From contig VGXU01000003.1 of the NCBI GenBank assembly GCA_016873215.1, positions 46,340 through 110,339 on the forward strand: DNA of 64,000 nt, in the 5' to 3' direction. The notes beneath the pieces were generated by a model. That model made no database searches. It was not told where the DNA came from and was given only the letters and a program-made list of their open reading frames with translations. The position numbers and the translations under genes are program-made. Every line of letters starts with the position of its first letter. Position 1 is the first letter of the stretch. Below, one piece after another: positions 9,592-17,465 of the stretch. The DNA comes from Planctomycetota bacterium (GTDB lineage Bacteria > Planctomycetota > Phycisphaerae > Sedimentisphaerales > Anaerohalosphaeraceae).

Positions 9592-9791
9592 GATTTTTCG
9601 TCACATTTTTGACCCCTATCCAGTCTAAAATATGGATTAAATAATCCAAACAGAAATTTGTACGGTTCAAGATAGCTATACGAGACACAGGACTTCATCT
9701 TAGTCATAAAAGATGAACATGGAAATATCTCCAAAAAAATATGATACCGGTGCTCTTCGCGCCTCTCATTCGAAAATAGCAACTTAACCTT

Positions 9792-10532
9792 TCATCGCCC
9801 GGCGGCCCATTGGATCGCCTGATGGAGCAGTTTGCTGTAGGCCGGGTGATTGTAAGCTTCGGAGCCGTGGCCAAGCTGGATGGTGCAGATCCGGGATTTT
9901 CGATAGAGCCTGGTCCAGCCGATTTCCTTCTGGCTTGCGGGCTGGTCGGTCGTCAGGAGAAGATGATTATCCGGTTCCAAGGAAAATCCCTTGTAGGCCT
10001 CATCCAGAATCGTAAAGTCATGCAAACCAGCCGTAATCGGATGATGTGTATCTGTGATATGCACCGGTATTTGTACATTTTCTTGATAGGTACTGCGCGG
10101 CCAAACTTTACCGTCTTCCTGCGTTTTGGCCAGGTAATACTTGACCCCGATGGTCTTTTTATACTCCGGCCAATCCGAAAAGTTGGCCATGCTGTGGTGC
10201 AGGGCAACGACTCCGACCCCGCGGTCCAGTAAAGTTAGAAAATTTGCCCTGCGTTTGGCAGAAATATTCTGCGTCATATTGTAAAACACAATGACATCAT
10301 AATCCCAGTTGGAAATATCCTCAAACACCTCGCTGTCATCCTTTAGTTCGAAAAGACGCCATTGCGCCCCCAACATTTCATCAAACATGCCGACAAAGGA
10401 CTGTTTATTAAAAGCATGGCCGCCGGTTACGACCAGGACTGAAACCGGTTTTTGTTTATGTTTGTTCATTGTGCACCCCCCTGCCAATACAAGAATCGCA
10501 ATGACACATAAAACCAGCATTTTTCTTATCAT
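9792..10532 (-). CDS. ThuA-like domain lipoprotein
   Basis: ThuA-like proteins have a glutamine-amidotransferase-like fold and are common among planctomycete sugar-related secreted proteins; their reaction is not established. The 246-residue product has a lipoprotein signal with lipobox LAGGC (Cys20). The ThuA core includes VLVVTGGHAFNKQSF, YDVIVFYNM, GVGVVALHHSMANF and a late IQLGHGSEAYNHPAY. The start overlaps the maf stop as ATGA, so translation is coupled to maf. It is the last gene of the three-gene unit peptidase-maf-thuA. A periplasmic, membrane-attached location is inferred. Confidence 0.85.
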   Translation of the reverse strand: MIRKMLVLCVIAILVLAGGCTMNKHKQKPVSVLVVTGGHAFNKQSFVGMFDEMLGAQWRLFELKDDSEVFEDISNWDYDVIVFYNMTQNISAKRRANFLTLLDRGVGVVALHHSMANFSDWPEYKKTIGVKYYLAKTQEDGKVWPRSTYQENVQIPVHITDTHHPITAGLHDFTILDEAYKGFSLEPDNHLLLTTDQPASQKEIGWTRLYRKSRICTIQLGHGSEAYNHPAYSKLLHQAIQWAAGR

Positions 10533-11170
10533 AGGATATCTCCTGGTTTATTCAGTAATCCTGTTTGCCTCATTAAACTGTTATTGGCTCTAACGCCGTG
10601 TGACAGCAGAAGCTTTTCCACCAGTTCCATCGGCAGACCCATCACGTTGGTGAACGACCCTTCAATGCGCTCGACAAATTCATCCCCCGTTTCCTGAATG
10701 CCGTAAGCCCCCGCCTTGCCTTCCCATAACCCTCCGGCAATATGTTCGGCAATCTGCTGTTCGGTCAATTTCTTTGGATACACAATCGTCGTATCCGCCT
10801 GGACAATTTCAACTCCCTTCTTTTTCCAGACCAGCGCAATACCTGTAATCACCTTATGCGGCTTGCTGAACAGCATCCGCGTAATCCGCTCGGCGTCTTC
10901 GGCATCGGCGGGCTTGCCGATAATGTGCCCATCAAAATCCACCACCGTATCGGCCCCCAGCACAGGCATATTCGCAAATCGCCCGGCCACATCCTTCGCC
11001 TTGGCCAAAGCGAGAATTCTACAATGTTCCTCAGAACTGACGCCGGCTCTTTCGAACGCCTCTTCGTCCACCTCCGACGGCTCGACGCGAAACATATAGC
11101 CCGCTTTCTCAAGCAATTCTTTTCGTCGCGGTGAGGCTGAAGCCAGGATAAATTGAATTTGACTTTTCAT
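10529..11170 (-). CDS. maf: Maf family nucleotide pyrophosphatase
   Basis: Maf proteins hydrolyse non-canonical or dTTP/UTP/m7GTP nucleotides to monophosphates in the cytoplasm. The 213 residues start MKSQIQFILASASPRRKELL, which contains the phosphate-binding SxSPRR motif. VLGADTVVDFDG and GKPADAEDAERITRMLF follow, and then AYGIQETGDEFV and GSFTNVMGLP near the end. The start at 11170 overlaps the upstream stop as ATGA, which is why it is preferred to a longer frame beginning at 11233. The stop in turn overlaps the ThuA gene start. I cannot assign the nucleotide subclass with certainty. Confidence 0.93.
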   Translation of the reverse strand: MKSQIQFILASASPRRKELLEKAGYMFRVEPSEVDEEAFERAGVSSEEHCRILALAKAKDVAGRFANMPVLGADTVVDFDGHIIGKPADAEDAERITRMLFSKPHKVITGIALVWKKKGVEIVQADTTIVYPKKLTEQQIAEHIAGGLWEGKAGAYGIQETGDEFVERIEGSFTNVMGLPMELVEKLLLSHGVRANNSLMRQTGLLNKPGDIL

Positions 11171-12249
11171 TTGTTTTTGCCGTTCGGCTGCATTTCCTCT
11201 TTGAGCCGGACATGATAGACGATATCGCTGCAAAATCGCTGATACTGCGCCTCAATCACCTCCGTATCTGTACCGATGTACATCGAAAACAACTGCGGCG
11301 ACACCCGGCTGTTCCACGCAACCGTCAGCGGAACTTGCCGGTCCGCCGCCATTTCAGCCAGATACAACTCTATCGGCCAGTTGCCGCGAAGCCCGCCCAG
11401 CAGCAGGTTATGATAATTCGTCAGCCGTCGGCCGTAATCATATTCCCGCAGAAAACGCACCAGCGCATAATTCTGGGCGTAAAATGCCATCGCCGCGTCA
11501 CCGTCGCTGCCGTAGCCATCAAGCACCTGCCCCGGATTGAGCGTAATCAGTTCAGTCAGCGGGATCATTCGCCCCTGCTGCATAATTTGACGCAGAGTTC
11601 CAAGCCGCATCAAGTTATCCTGCGGGCGAAACTCAAACACGTCCTGTTTATATTGACACGTCTCAAACAGCGTCGCCACGCCCTCATCCAGCCAGCTTGG
11701 CAGCCGGTACTTGAAATACCGCTGATTAAACTGATGCCAGCCTTCGTGCCCCAGCACGGAAAAAGTCTGTTTTCGGCCGATATTGTACGCCACACAAGCA
11801 CCGTTCAGAGCGTATGCGCCTCGCTGAATTTTCAAATACGTCGAAGACATCGGCCCCGCGAATTCCCGGGTGAATTGCTCCCACCCTTTGCGGTCACCGA
11901 AAAGATAAACTTTGAATCTCTCCGTACCGTTGGCCAAATCGGGCACCTGGCTTTGATAGGCCTGATACGCCGACTCAACAAAACTCGGGACCTGGCGCAG
12001 CATCAGCGGGTCTATCAGCGTCGTAAAAACCTGATAATGCTGTGTTTCAATGCAAATGCCCTGTCCGTGCGGGTTGTCCCAGGGTTTCATCCCGCGAATC
12101 CCCGGCACATTCGCCAGATACCCGGAGATGCGCCCATAATCCCATTGGGCTGTTTCAGCGCTTTGATTTTGTTTGACAGCGGTGGACTGATCACAACTGG
12201 AACAACAAATTAATAACGATAAGATGATAACACAAGATGCGATCTTCAT
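11167..12249 (-). CDS. Secreted zinc-peptidase-like (gluzincin) lipoprotein
   Basis: The 360-residue protein has a short hydrophobic N-terminus rich in Cys (around 15-19) that suggests a lipoprotein. The motif HEGWH (168-172) fits the HExxH zinc site, and E189 in LDEGVATLFE could be the third ligand, as in the peptidase MA/DUF1570 type found in planctomycetes. Substrate is unknown. The start ATG has AAGGAAAAA just upstream. It is the first gene of an overlapping unit with maf and a ThuA-like lipoprotein. The 42-bp tandem repeats lie just upstream, in or near its 5' region. Confidence 0.7.
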   Translation of the reverse strand: MKIASCVIILSLLICCSSCDQSTAVKQNQSAETAQWDYGRISGYLANVPGIRGMKPWDNPHGQGICIETQHYQVFTTLIDPLMLRQVPSFVESAYQAYQSQVPDLANGTERFKVYLFGDRKGWEQFTREFAGPMSSTYLKIQRGAYALNGACVAYNIGRKQTFSVLGHEGWHQFNQRYFKYRLPSWLDEGVATLFETCQYKQDVFEFRPQDNLMRLGTLRQIMQQGRMIPLTELITLNPGQVLDGYGSDGDAAMAFYAQNYALVRFLREYDYGRRLTNYHNLLLGGLRGNWPIELYLAEMAADRQVPLTVAWNSRVSPQLFSMYIGTDTEVIEAQYQRFCSDIVYHVRLKEEMQPNGKNK

Positions 12250-12280
12250 TTTTTCCTTTCACGTTTATCGGCTTTATAGA

Positions 12281-12435
12281 CAGCAGCCCGGAGCGCAAAC
12301 AACGGGATTCCCAACAAAAACGCAGCAGCCCGGAGCGCAAGCGACGGGATTTCCAACAAAAACGCAGTAGCACGGAGCGCAAGCGACGGGATTCCCAACA
12401 AAAACGCAGCAGCCCAGAGCGCAAGCGACGGGATT
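12281..12435. repeat. 42-bp tandem repeat, about 3.7 copies
   Basis: Units begin at 12281, 12323, 12365 and 12407, exactly 42 bp apart. Each carries CAGCAGCCCGGAGCGCAAGC, then GACGGGATTCCCAACAAAAA with a few changes. The copies abut with no spacers, so this is a minisatellite and not a CRISPR array. It lies upstream of the peptidase gene (start 12249) and downstream of the 12550-13821 gene. Reading frames across it are artefacts of the repeat. Confidence 0.93.
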
Positions 12436-12549
12436 TTCTGTGTCATCGCCAATGGATATAAATCGGCTCGCTTGCGCTTGCCGCTGCTGAGTAACACATT
12501 CCAACAGGAATCCATTGACACTTGGCCGGCCTTTTTTAAAACTGACAAA

Positions 12550-13821
12550 TTATCGATAAACACGAAACACCCAGTCCTGCGTCTTCGTTGTTTTGTCCCA
12601 TCCCTGACCCCCATTATCAACGCCGTCTTCGCCGATCGTGTAAATCATATAGCCGGAATTAGTCCGCTTATATCGTAGCGACTTGCCGTCAAATGGATCC
12701 AAATAAACTTGCGGCAAATACCCCGGCACCAGCGCATCCACCGTCTCCGGCAGCTTCCCTTCTTTCAATCGATACCGTTCCAACGCCAGCGCCGTAATCG
12801 CGCAATCCATATTCGCCCGCATCCGCAGATGAATTCCATACACTTTCTCTATCCCAGGCAAAGTTATCCGGGATAGAGAAAAAAGGATTTTCACATCACA
12901 GGCCTCTTTGACTTTGGCCGATTGCTTCTCAATCGGCAGCTTGTCAATCTCAATCATTCGCTGATAGGCTTCGATTAACTTTGTCGGGTTTAGAGGTGTA
13001 AGGCACATTGCATAGAACATCAATTCATTTACATCTCGAACATCGCGGTTCAGTTTCCTGTATTCCAGGCAAACGCATATTTCTCCGACCAGGGCAGGGC
13101 CGATTGTTGTAGATTGATTAACCTGTTGAAGATAGCCCTGCAGTTGCTGTAATTGAGTTTCGTCAAGCGATGTCCGATTTATAATTTCCTGCACCCCCAA
13201 AACTCCCATTGCGAGTATTGCCGTCCTTACAAGATGGCTGAATAGACAATGAGACCGGGACAATGATTGCCCCAGACGCAGTTGGTCCATCGCCGCATCA
13301 TACGCTTTTTGAGGCTGGTTGGTCTGCGAATAATAGATTTCGGTTATCACCAGACATTGACAGGCCCGTTTAATATTTAGCAGGAGATCTTTTATTAGGG
13401 AAGGCCCTTGTGAATAATCGATTGGATAATAACAATCCTCCACCTTCCCGCCCTCGTGCAGCAGCGAAAACATCTCCTGATTCAACTCAATAAATTCCTT
13501 CGCCGCAGCCATCTGTTCCGCTGAATAAGGCTCATTATCATTAGGTTCGGACTGATTGCCCAGCACCGGCAGCAGCTTTTGCTTTTCTTCCGCCAGCGGC
13601 TTATACGCCGCAAACGCCTTCATATAAATATCCGCCGCGTTGGGCGTCCCCTCCGGCAGCTTATACTTTGCCTCCAGTTCCGCAAAAGTTGTCGGCATAC
13701 CCTGCGCCTTCAGCTCCGCAATTTCCCTTTTCAGTTGAGTCTTGTCATGCAAATGAAAGACCGTCACCACTGCAGCGATACACAGCAGTACTGCCCCAAC
13801 GCCGATAAGCCACTTCTTCAT
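12550..13821 (-). CDS. Membrane-anchored protein with pseudopilin-like C-terminus
   Basis: The role of this 423-residue protein is unknown. A single N-terminal membrane segment (about 4-22) is followed by a long, mostly helical extracytoplasmic domain containing several Cys. The last 90 residues (ITALALERYRLKEGKLPET, then YLPQVYLDPFDGKSLRYK and IYTIGEDGVDNGGQ) resemble the C-terminal part of type II secretion pseudopilins (GspG type), a module often found in such planctomycete proteins. No GspE/GspF genes are nearby, so a secretion role is not supported. It precedes AMMECR1 in the opposite reading order, 20 nt away on the same strand. Confidence 0.6.
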   Translation of the reverse strand: MKKWLIGVGAVLLCIAAVVTVFHLHDKTQLKREIAELKAQGMPTTFAELEAKYKLPEGTPNAADIYMKAFAAYKPLAEEKQKLLPVLGNQSEPNDNEPYSAEQMAAAKEFIELNQEMFSLLHEGGKVEDCYYPIDYSQGPSLIKDLLLNIKRACQCLVITEIYYSQTNQPQKAYDAAMDQLRLGQSLSRSHCLFSHLVRTAILAMGVLGVQEIINRTSLDETQLQQLQGYLQQVNQSTTIGPALVGEICVCLEYRKLNRDVRDVNELMFYAMCLTPLNPTKLIEAYQRMIEIDKLPIEKQSAKVKEACDVKILFSLSRITLPGIEKVYGIHLRMRANMDCAITALALERYRLKEGKLPETVDALVPGYLPQVYLDPFDGKSLRYKRTNSGYMIYTIGEDGVDNGGQGWDKTTKTQDWVFRVYR

Positions 13822-13841
13822 AATTTTCGCCTTTTACCTTT

Positions 13842-14411
13842 TTACTTTATCTGACCCCACCCCGCCCCGAACACTTCCGCGGTAAACAAATACACCTCCA
13901 CCTCCGGGTCTTCCCACGCATACTCCCGCAGTCCCGCCTTGTGCGTACAGCAATAGTTGAGAAATTCCTCCGTCGTCCAGCCTGTTTCCGTCGCCACCTG
14001 CGGCAGGAAACATCCGCTGCGCCGGCCATCGGTGATAAAAATCCCATGTTTGCCCAGTTCCAGCCCCATCGGGTTATCCGTCTTTTCCATTGGCGATAAA
14101 ACAGAAATCTCAATTTCCAGCAATGGCAGTTCCGCCGGACGGATGGGATTATGCGTAAATCGCGGGTCGCGCCTCGCCGACGACATCGCCATCTCCCGCA
14201 CCATCTCAATCAGCGGTTTATCCGCCGTAAAATTCCCAATGCACCCCCGCAAATCTTCGTTATTTTTCAGCGTCACAAAACATCCGCACTCCGCCAGCAG
14301 CGCCGGGTCATCCGTCTTCTCGGCCATCGGAGCGGGCAGACGGTTCACCGCCGCATCGACCGTCTGCTTGGCCGTCCGCAGCAAAATCTGTTTTTGCGAC
14401 TCGTTCATCAT
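13842..14411 (-). CDS. amrA: AMMECR1 domain protein (AmmeMemoRadiSam system protein A)
   Basis: AMMECR1-domain proteins occur with a Memo-like protein and a radical SAM enzyme in many bacteria; the reaction is unknown. The 189-residue product shows the family core: CGCFVTLKNNEDLRGCIGNF with the invariant LRGCIG, then SSARRDPRF, LEIEISVLSP and GRRSGCFLPQVATETGWTTE. Its ATG overlaps the stop of the upstream DedA-type gene as ATGA, so the two are coupled. The Memo and radical SAM partners are not in this window. Confidence 0.92.
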   Translation of the reverse strand: MMNESQKQILLRTAKQTVDAAVNRLPAPMAEKTDDPALLAECGCFVTLKNNEDLRGCIGNFTADKPLIEMVREMAMSSARRDPRFTHNPIRPAELPLLEIEISVLSPMEKTDNPMGLELGKHGIFITDGRRSGCFLPQVATETGWTTEEFLNYCCTHKAGLREYAWEDPEVEVYLFTAEVFGAGWGQIK

Positions 14412-15037
14412 TTTATCAGCTTAATCGCCATAAACCCGCCGATCAGCAGAATCATAAACAACAGGCTCAGCCAATTGAAATACTTTTCAATAAACGGCCT
14501 TACCTTCTCGCCCTTCCATCCAAATAATCCCGCCACCATAAAAAACCTTGCCGACCGGCTCAGCACCGAAGCAATAATAAATCCGAGAAAATTAATTTTT
14601 GCCACTCCGGCCGAAATCGTGCATACCTTATACGGCAGCGGCGTGAACCCGCACGTAAAAACAATCCAGAAATCATACTTGTCATACCAGTTCCGGAATA
14701 ACTCAAAATTAGCCTCCGTTAATCCAATTCCGCCCAGATGCGCGTAAACCCAAGGTCCAATTTCCTGCCATAGAAACATCCCGATTCCGTAACCGAAAAT
14801 TCCACCCAGCACCGACGCAACGGAACACATTATCGCAAATCGAAACCATTTTTTCGGCGCTCCCAATGCCAGCGGAGCCAGCAGAACATCCGGCGGAACA
14901 GGAAAAAAACTCGACTCCGCAAAGCTCAGCAGAAATAACGCCCGCTCGCCGTGCGGCGTGTTGGCAAAATGAATCACCCAGTTGTAAAGTCTGCGATGTA
15001 AGTGCCACCAGGCAACCTGTTCTGTCTCTGTTTTCAT
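14408..15037 (-). CDS. DedA/YqaA-family membrane protein (VTT domain)
   Basis: This 209-residue inner-membrane protein belongs to the SNARE-associated/VTT group, which includes lipid scramblase-like transporters. It shows about five hydrophobic segments and the family stretches LLSFAESSFFPVPPDVLL and GFTPLPYKVCTISAGVAKI, where P and R/K residues in re-entrant loops are conserved. The ATG at 15037 has GGGAG 5 nt upstream. A GTG at 15070, also with a possible ribosome site, would add 11 residues. The next gene, amrA, overlaps its stop. Substrate unknown. Confidence 0.85.
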   Translation of the reverse strand: MKTETEQVAWWHLHRRLYNWVIHFANTPHGERALFLLSFAESSFFPVPPDVLLAPLALGAPKKWFRFAIMCSVASVLGGIFGYGIGMFLWQEIGPWVYAHLGGIGLTEANFELFRNWYDKYDFWIVFTCGFTPLPYKVCTISAGVAKINFLGFIIASVLSRSARFFMVAGLFGWKGEKVRPFIEKYFNWLSLLFMILLIGGFMAIKLIK

Positions 15038-15065
15038 ACGGTCTCCCAAAAGCCGATTTTTCTTG

Positions 15066-15095
15066 TTCACTATTTCCCTGAATCATATATATAAT
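15066..15095 (+). promoter_or_regulatory. Possible sigma-70 promoter for ispE
   Basis: A perfect TATAAT (15090-15095) lies 18 nt after TTCACT (4 of 6 matches to TTGACA). It is 52 nt before the ispE start. The same AT-rich stretch also lies upstream of the divergent DedA-type gene, so it may serve both directions. Confidence 0.35.
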
Positions 15096-15147
15096 AGGCA
15101 CCGAAGTCAATCCGCAGAAAAATAGGAATCAAGGGATAATAAACATA

Positions 15148-16044
15148 ATGGAACAATTTCGCCAAACAGAAACCGGCCTTTATGTGCTGGCCCCAGCCAA
15201 AATCAATCTGAGCTTATTGGTGGCCGGCAAAAGGCTCGACGGCTATCACGAACTTGAAACCATCATGGCCAAAGTGGATTATTATGACGAGCTGCTGGTC
15301 GAATGGGGAACAAAACCGGGCATCGAACTGATTTGCAACGGCCCATATTGGGCTCCGGACGGTCAGGACAACCTCGTCTGGAAAGCATGCCGCCTCCTGC
15401 TCGAAAAAGCCGACAAAAATCCGCCCATTAAGGTCACCCTGAATAAAAATATCCCCGCCGGCACAGGACTTGGAAGCGGCAGCTCTGACGCCGCCGCCGC
15501 TCTGATGGCATTGAATCGCTTTGCAAATCTTGGCATTTCCAACACTGATATTCACTCCATTGCCGCGATTTTGGGCAGCGACGTAAACTTTTTTCTCGAA
15601 GGACCGCTGGCATTTTGCTCCGGCAGAGGCGAAAAAATCAACCCTCTGAATGTTGTTTTCCCGTTTCAGGCTATTTTGATTATTCCCGATATAAGTACTT
15701 CTACAAAAAAAGTTTACGAGAATTATACTCACAATCCAGATATATATGGTCAGCTTTCCGCGAAAATAAATGCGTTTCTCGACCAAAATAAAGTTGATTT
15801 CGCAGCCAAAATGTGCGCAAATATGCTTGAGCAAAGCTGTTTCCAGCTATATCCGGAACTGGCGGACATCAAAAAAAGGGTAGAAGAATCAGTCCGCCGA
15901 AGTGTTTGTCTCAGCGGCAGCGGCAGTACATTATACTGCCTGATTGACGGAAATGATAAGATTCAAATAAGGGACCGTTGCCGCGACACAGTGAAGAGAG
16001 ACACCAACTGCTTATGCAAGCTTGTCAGCAGCAATGGATGGTAA
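15148..16044 (+). CDS. ispE: 4-diphosphocytidyl-2-C-methyl-D-erythritol kinase
   Basis: IspE phosphorylates CDP-ME with ATP in the MEP route to isoprenoids. The 298 residues have the GHMP kinase layout: LAPAKINLSLLVAGKRLDGYHEL near residues 13-35, the glycine-rich ATP site PAGTGLGSGSSDAAAAL (about 107-123), ILGSDVNFFL, and the C-terminal LSGSGSTLY. The gene is followed 18 nt later by spoVG, an ispE-spoVG neighbourhood also known from Firmicutes. Product isoprenoids would feed UppS, whose gene is also in the window. Confidence 0.96.
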   Translation: MEQFRQTETGLYVLAPAKINLSLLVAGKRLDGYHELETIMAKVDYYDELLVEWGTKPGIELICNGPYWAPDGQDNLVWKACRLLLEKADKNPPIKVTLNKNIPAGTGLGSGSSDAAAALMALNRFANLGISNTDIHSIAAILGSDVNFFLEGPLAFCSGRGEKINPLNVVFPFQAILIIPDISTSTKKVYENYTHNPDIYGQLSAKINAFLDQNKVDFAAKMCANMLEQSCFQLYPELADIKKRVEESVRRSVCLSGSGSTLYCLIDGNDKIQIRDRCRDTVKRDTNCLCKLVSSNGW

Positions 16045-16062
16045 GTTTATGCGAGGCAGACT

Positions 16063-16482
16063 ATGGAAATCAGCGAAGTCAGGGTTAGACTTGTAGCCAA
16101 TCAGGATGATCGGCTCAAGGCTTTTTGCTCGATGACACTTGACAATGAATTCGTTGTCCGCGACATCAAAATCATCGAGGGCACAGGAGGGCTTTTCGTT
16201 GCCATGCCTTCCCGCAAAATGAGCGACCATTGCGGCAAATGCGGCGGGAAAAATCATCTCCGGGCCAAGTTTTGTAATCACTGCGGAGCCAAACTGCCGG
16301 AAAATCGCGCCAGGCAGGACCACGACGGCCGGATGAAATTGCACGCCGACATTGCCCATCCCATCAATGCTCAGTGCCGAAAGAGCATTCAGGAAAACAT
16401 CTTAAGGGCTTTCCACAAAGAGTTTGAAAAATCCAAAGAGCCCGTCTACAAACCGGTGGATATGGACACCCCGGACGATTAG
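16063..16482 (+). CDS. spoVG: SpoVG-family protein with an inserted zinc ribbon
   Basis: SpoVG is a small nucleic-acid-binding regulator. Here residues 1-52 (MEISEVRVRL, MTLDNEFVVRDIKIIEGTGG, LFVAMPSRK) and 96-120 (DIAHPINAQCRKSIQENIL) match the two halves of SpoVG. Between them lies an extra segment of about 43 residues with Cys57, Cys60, Cys71 and Cys74 arranged CxxC-x10-CxxC (CGKCGGKN, FCNHCGAKLPE), a zinc ribbon. Normal SpoVG has only a few residues at this place. The total of 139 residues is well above the usual 85-100. It is 18 nt after ispE and likely co-transcribed. The SpoVG identity is firm; the effect of the insertion is unknown. Confidence 0.88.
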   Translation: MEISEVRVRLVANQDDRLKAFCSMTLDNEFVVRDIKIIEGTGGLFVAMPSRKMSDHCGKCGGKNHLRAKFCNHCGAKLPENRARQDHDGRMKLHADIAHPINAQCRKSIQENILRAFHKEFEKSKEPVYKPVDMDTPDD

Positions 16483-16512
16483 AAAAATTCCTGCGGTACC
16501 CGTTCAAATCGT

Positions 16513-16821
16513 TTATTGAGCGCTTTCGTGCAGCAATTCTTCCATGACGCGGTCCATTGCCTCATCCAGCGGTCCATCCAGATCGGATTCTGCACGATGC
16601 AGCAGCCGTCTGCCTTGTTCCACCTTTTCCGGCCGAATTTCGGGCAGCGAGGCTATAATTCCCAGCAACTTCCCCAGCGGAGTATTTTGGATATTCTCCA
16701 TTATCTCTTTGGCAAGAACGTCATCCGACGATTTCCTGAACTGGGCTAATCGATCCTGGTGTTCGTGCTTGGCCTGTAAAAACCGCATCCGAAGTTCCTT
16801 GTTTGTATCGTTTTTGTTCAT
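16513..16821 (-). CDS. Small helical hypothetical protein, weakly FlgM-like
   Basis: A 102-residue, strongly helical and acidic protein without membrane segments or cysteines. The stretch LPEIRPEKVEQGRRLLHRAE, then DEAMDRVMEELLHES, resembles the pattern around RPEKV in FlgM anti-sigma-28 factors, but the similarity is short and no flagellar genes are in the window. It is convergent with spoVG. I cannot assign a function; being a real gene is supported by its codon-like composition and isolated frame. Confidence 0.5.
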   Translation of the reverse strand: MNKNDTNKELRMRFLQAKHEHQDRLAQFRKSSDDVLAKEIMENIQNTPLGKLLGIIASLPEIRPEKVEQGRRLLHRAESDLDGPLDEAMDRVMEELLHESAQ

Positions 16822-17465
16822 AAAGATATAACCTTGTGCACCTTCGGGTCTTCTCGACAGGTATCCGTCCCATCTTGTGACCCGCTGAAGCCAAAATGGA
16901 CTTCATGTTTTCCTGAAATTTCCCCGGTTTCCTGCCGGGGGTGCCTCATACTACCATTATCGGCGTTTTTATCGCCCCTCGCCTATAAGGATTTCCCTTA
17001 TTTTTATTTTTTCACCAATTCCCCCTGAAAACCGACTACAATATGTTGTATGCCTTGTTTTTCTGTTCCAAGCATTCTCGTTGCTGGCAGTACTGGTATC
17101 GACGTTTGGGATACGGAAACTTTAATCATACCTCTTGTTTTTGATTGCGATGTAACTCATTAAAAATGCTTGACTTAAATCTTTTTTATTGAAATCCATT
17201 ATTTTCTGCTCTGAAATTTTTTTATTGCGCCCCCTATTTTCACACCTGACAATGGCGGTTTTGTAGAAATAGAAAAAATAGGCAATAACACAATATATAG
17301 TCTTTCCTATCTTCCGGAAATTCACACGTCTATTTCACACAAAAAGCCCGTTTTCTTCGGTGGAAAACATTTCCATTTTGACAGCCCGGCAGTTAGGATT
17401 AAATGCAAAAGTTACTTTTATCATAAAAACTACGCATAAGGCTCTGGAAAAGCTCAATAATAATT
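16822..17465. other. Noncoding stretch of about 640 bases
   Basis: AT-rich sequence without a convincing gene. A GC hairpin (CCCCGG, loop TTTCCTG, CCGGGG) at 16922-16940 lacks a T tract. A 37-codon frame at 17050-17163 (+) begins MPCFSVPSILVAGSTGIDVW; it may be chance or a gene remnant and has no ribosome site. Nothing else stands out. Confidence 0.4.

Noticed and set aside
9579..9782. 67-codon minus frame between the terminator and the ThuA-like gene
   Set aside because: No ribosome site, overlaps the terminator hairpin, and no recognisable features.
12281..12435. CRISPR array
   Set aside because: The units abut with no unique spacers, only about 3.7 copies exist, and no cas genes are near.
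12191..12620. Several frames across the 42-bp repeats giving repetitive proteins
   Set aside because: All three frames are open because the unit length is a multiple of three without stops; no ribosome site and pure repeat content.
17122..17325. 67-codon minus frame in the 16.8-17.5 kb gap
   Set aside because: AT-rich chance frame with Lys/Ile/Phe-rich content and no ribosome site.
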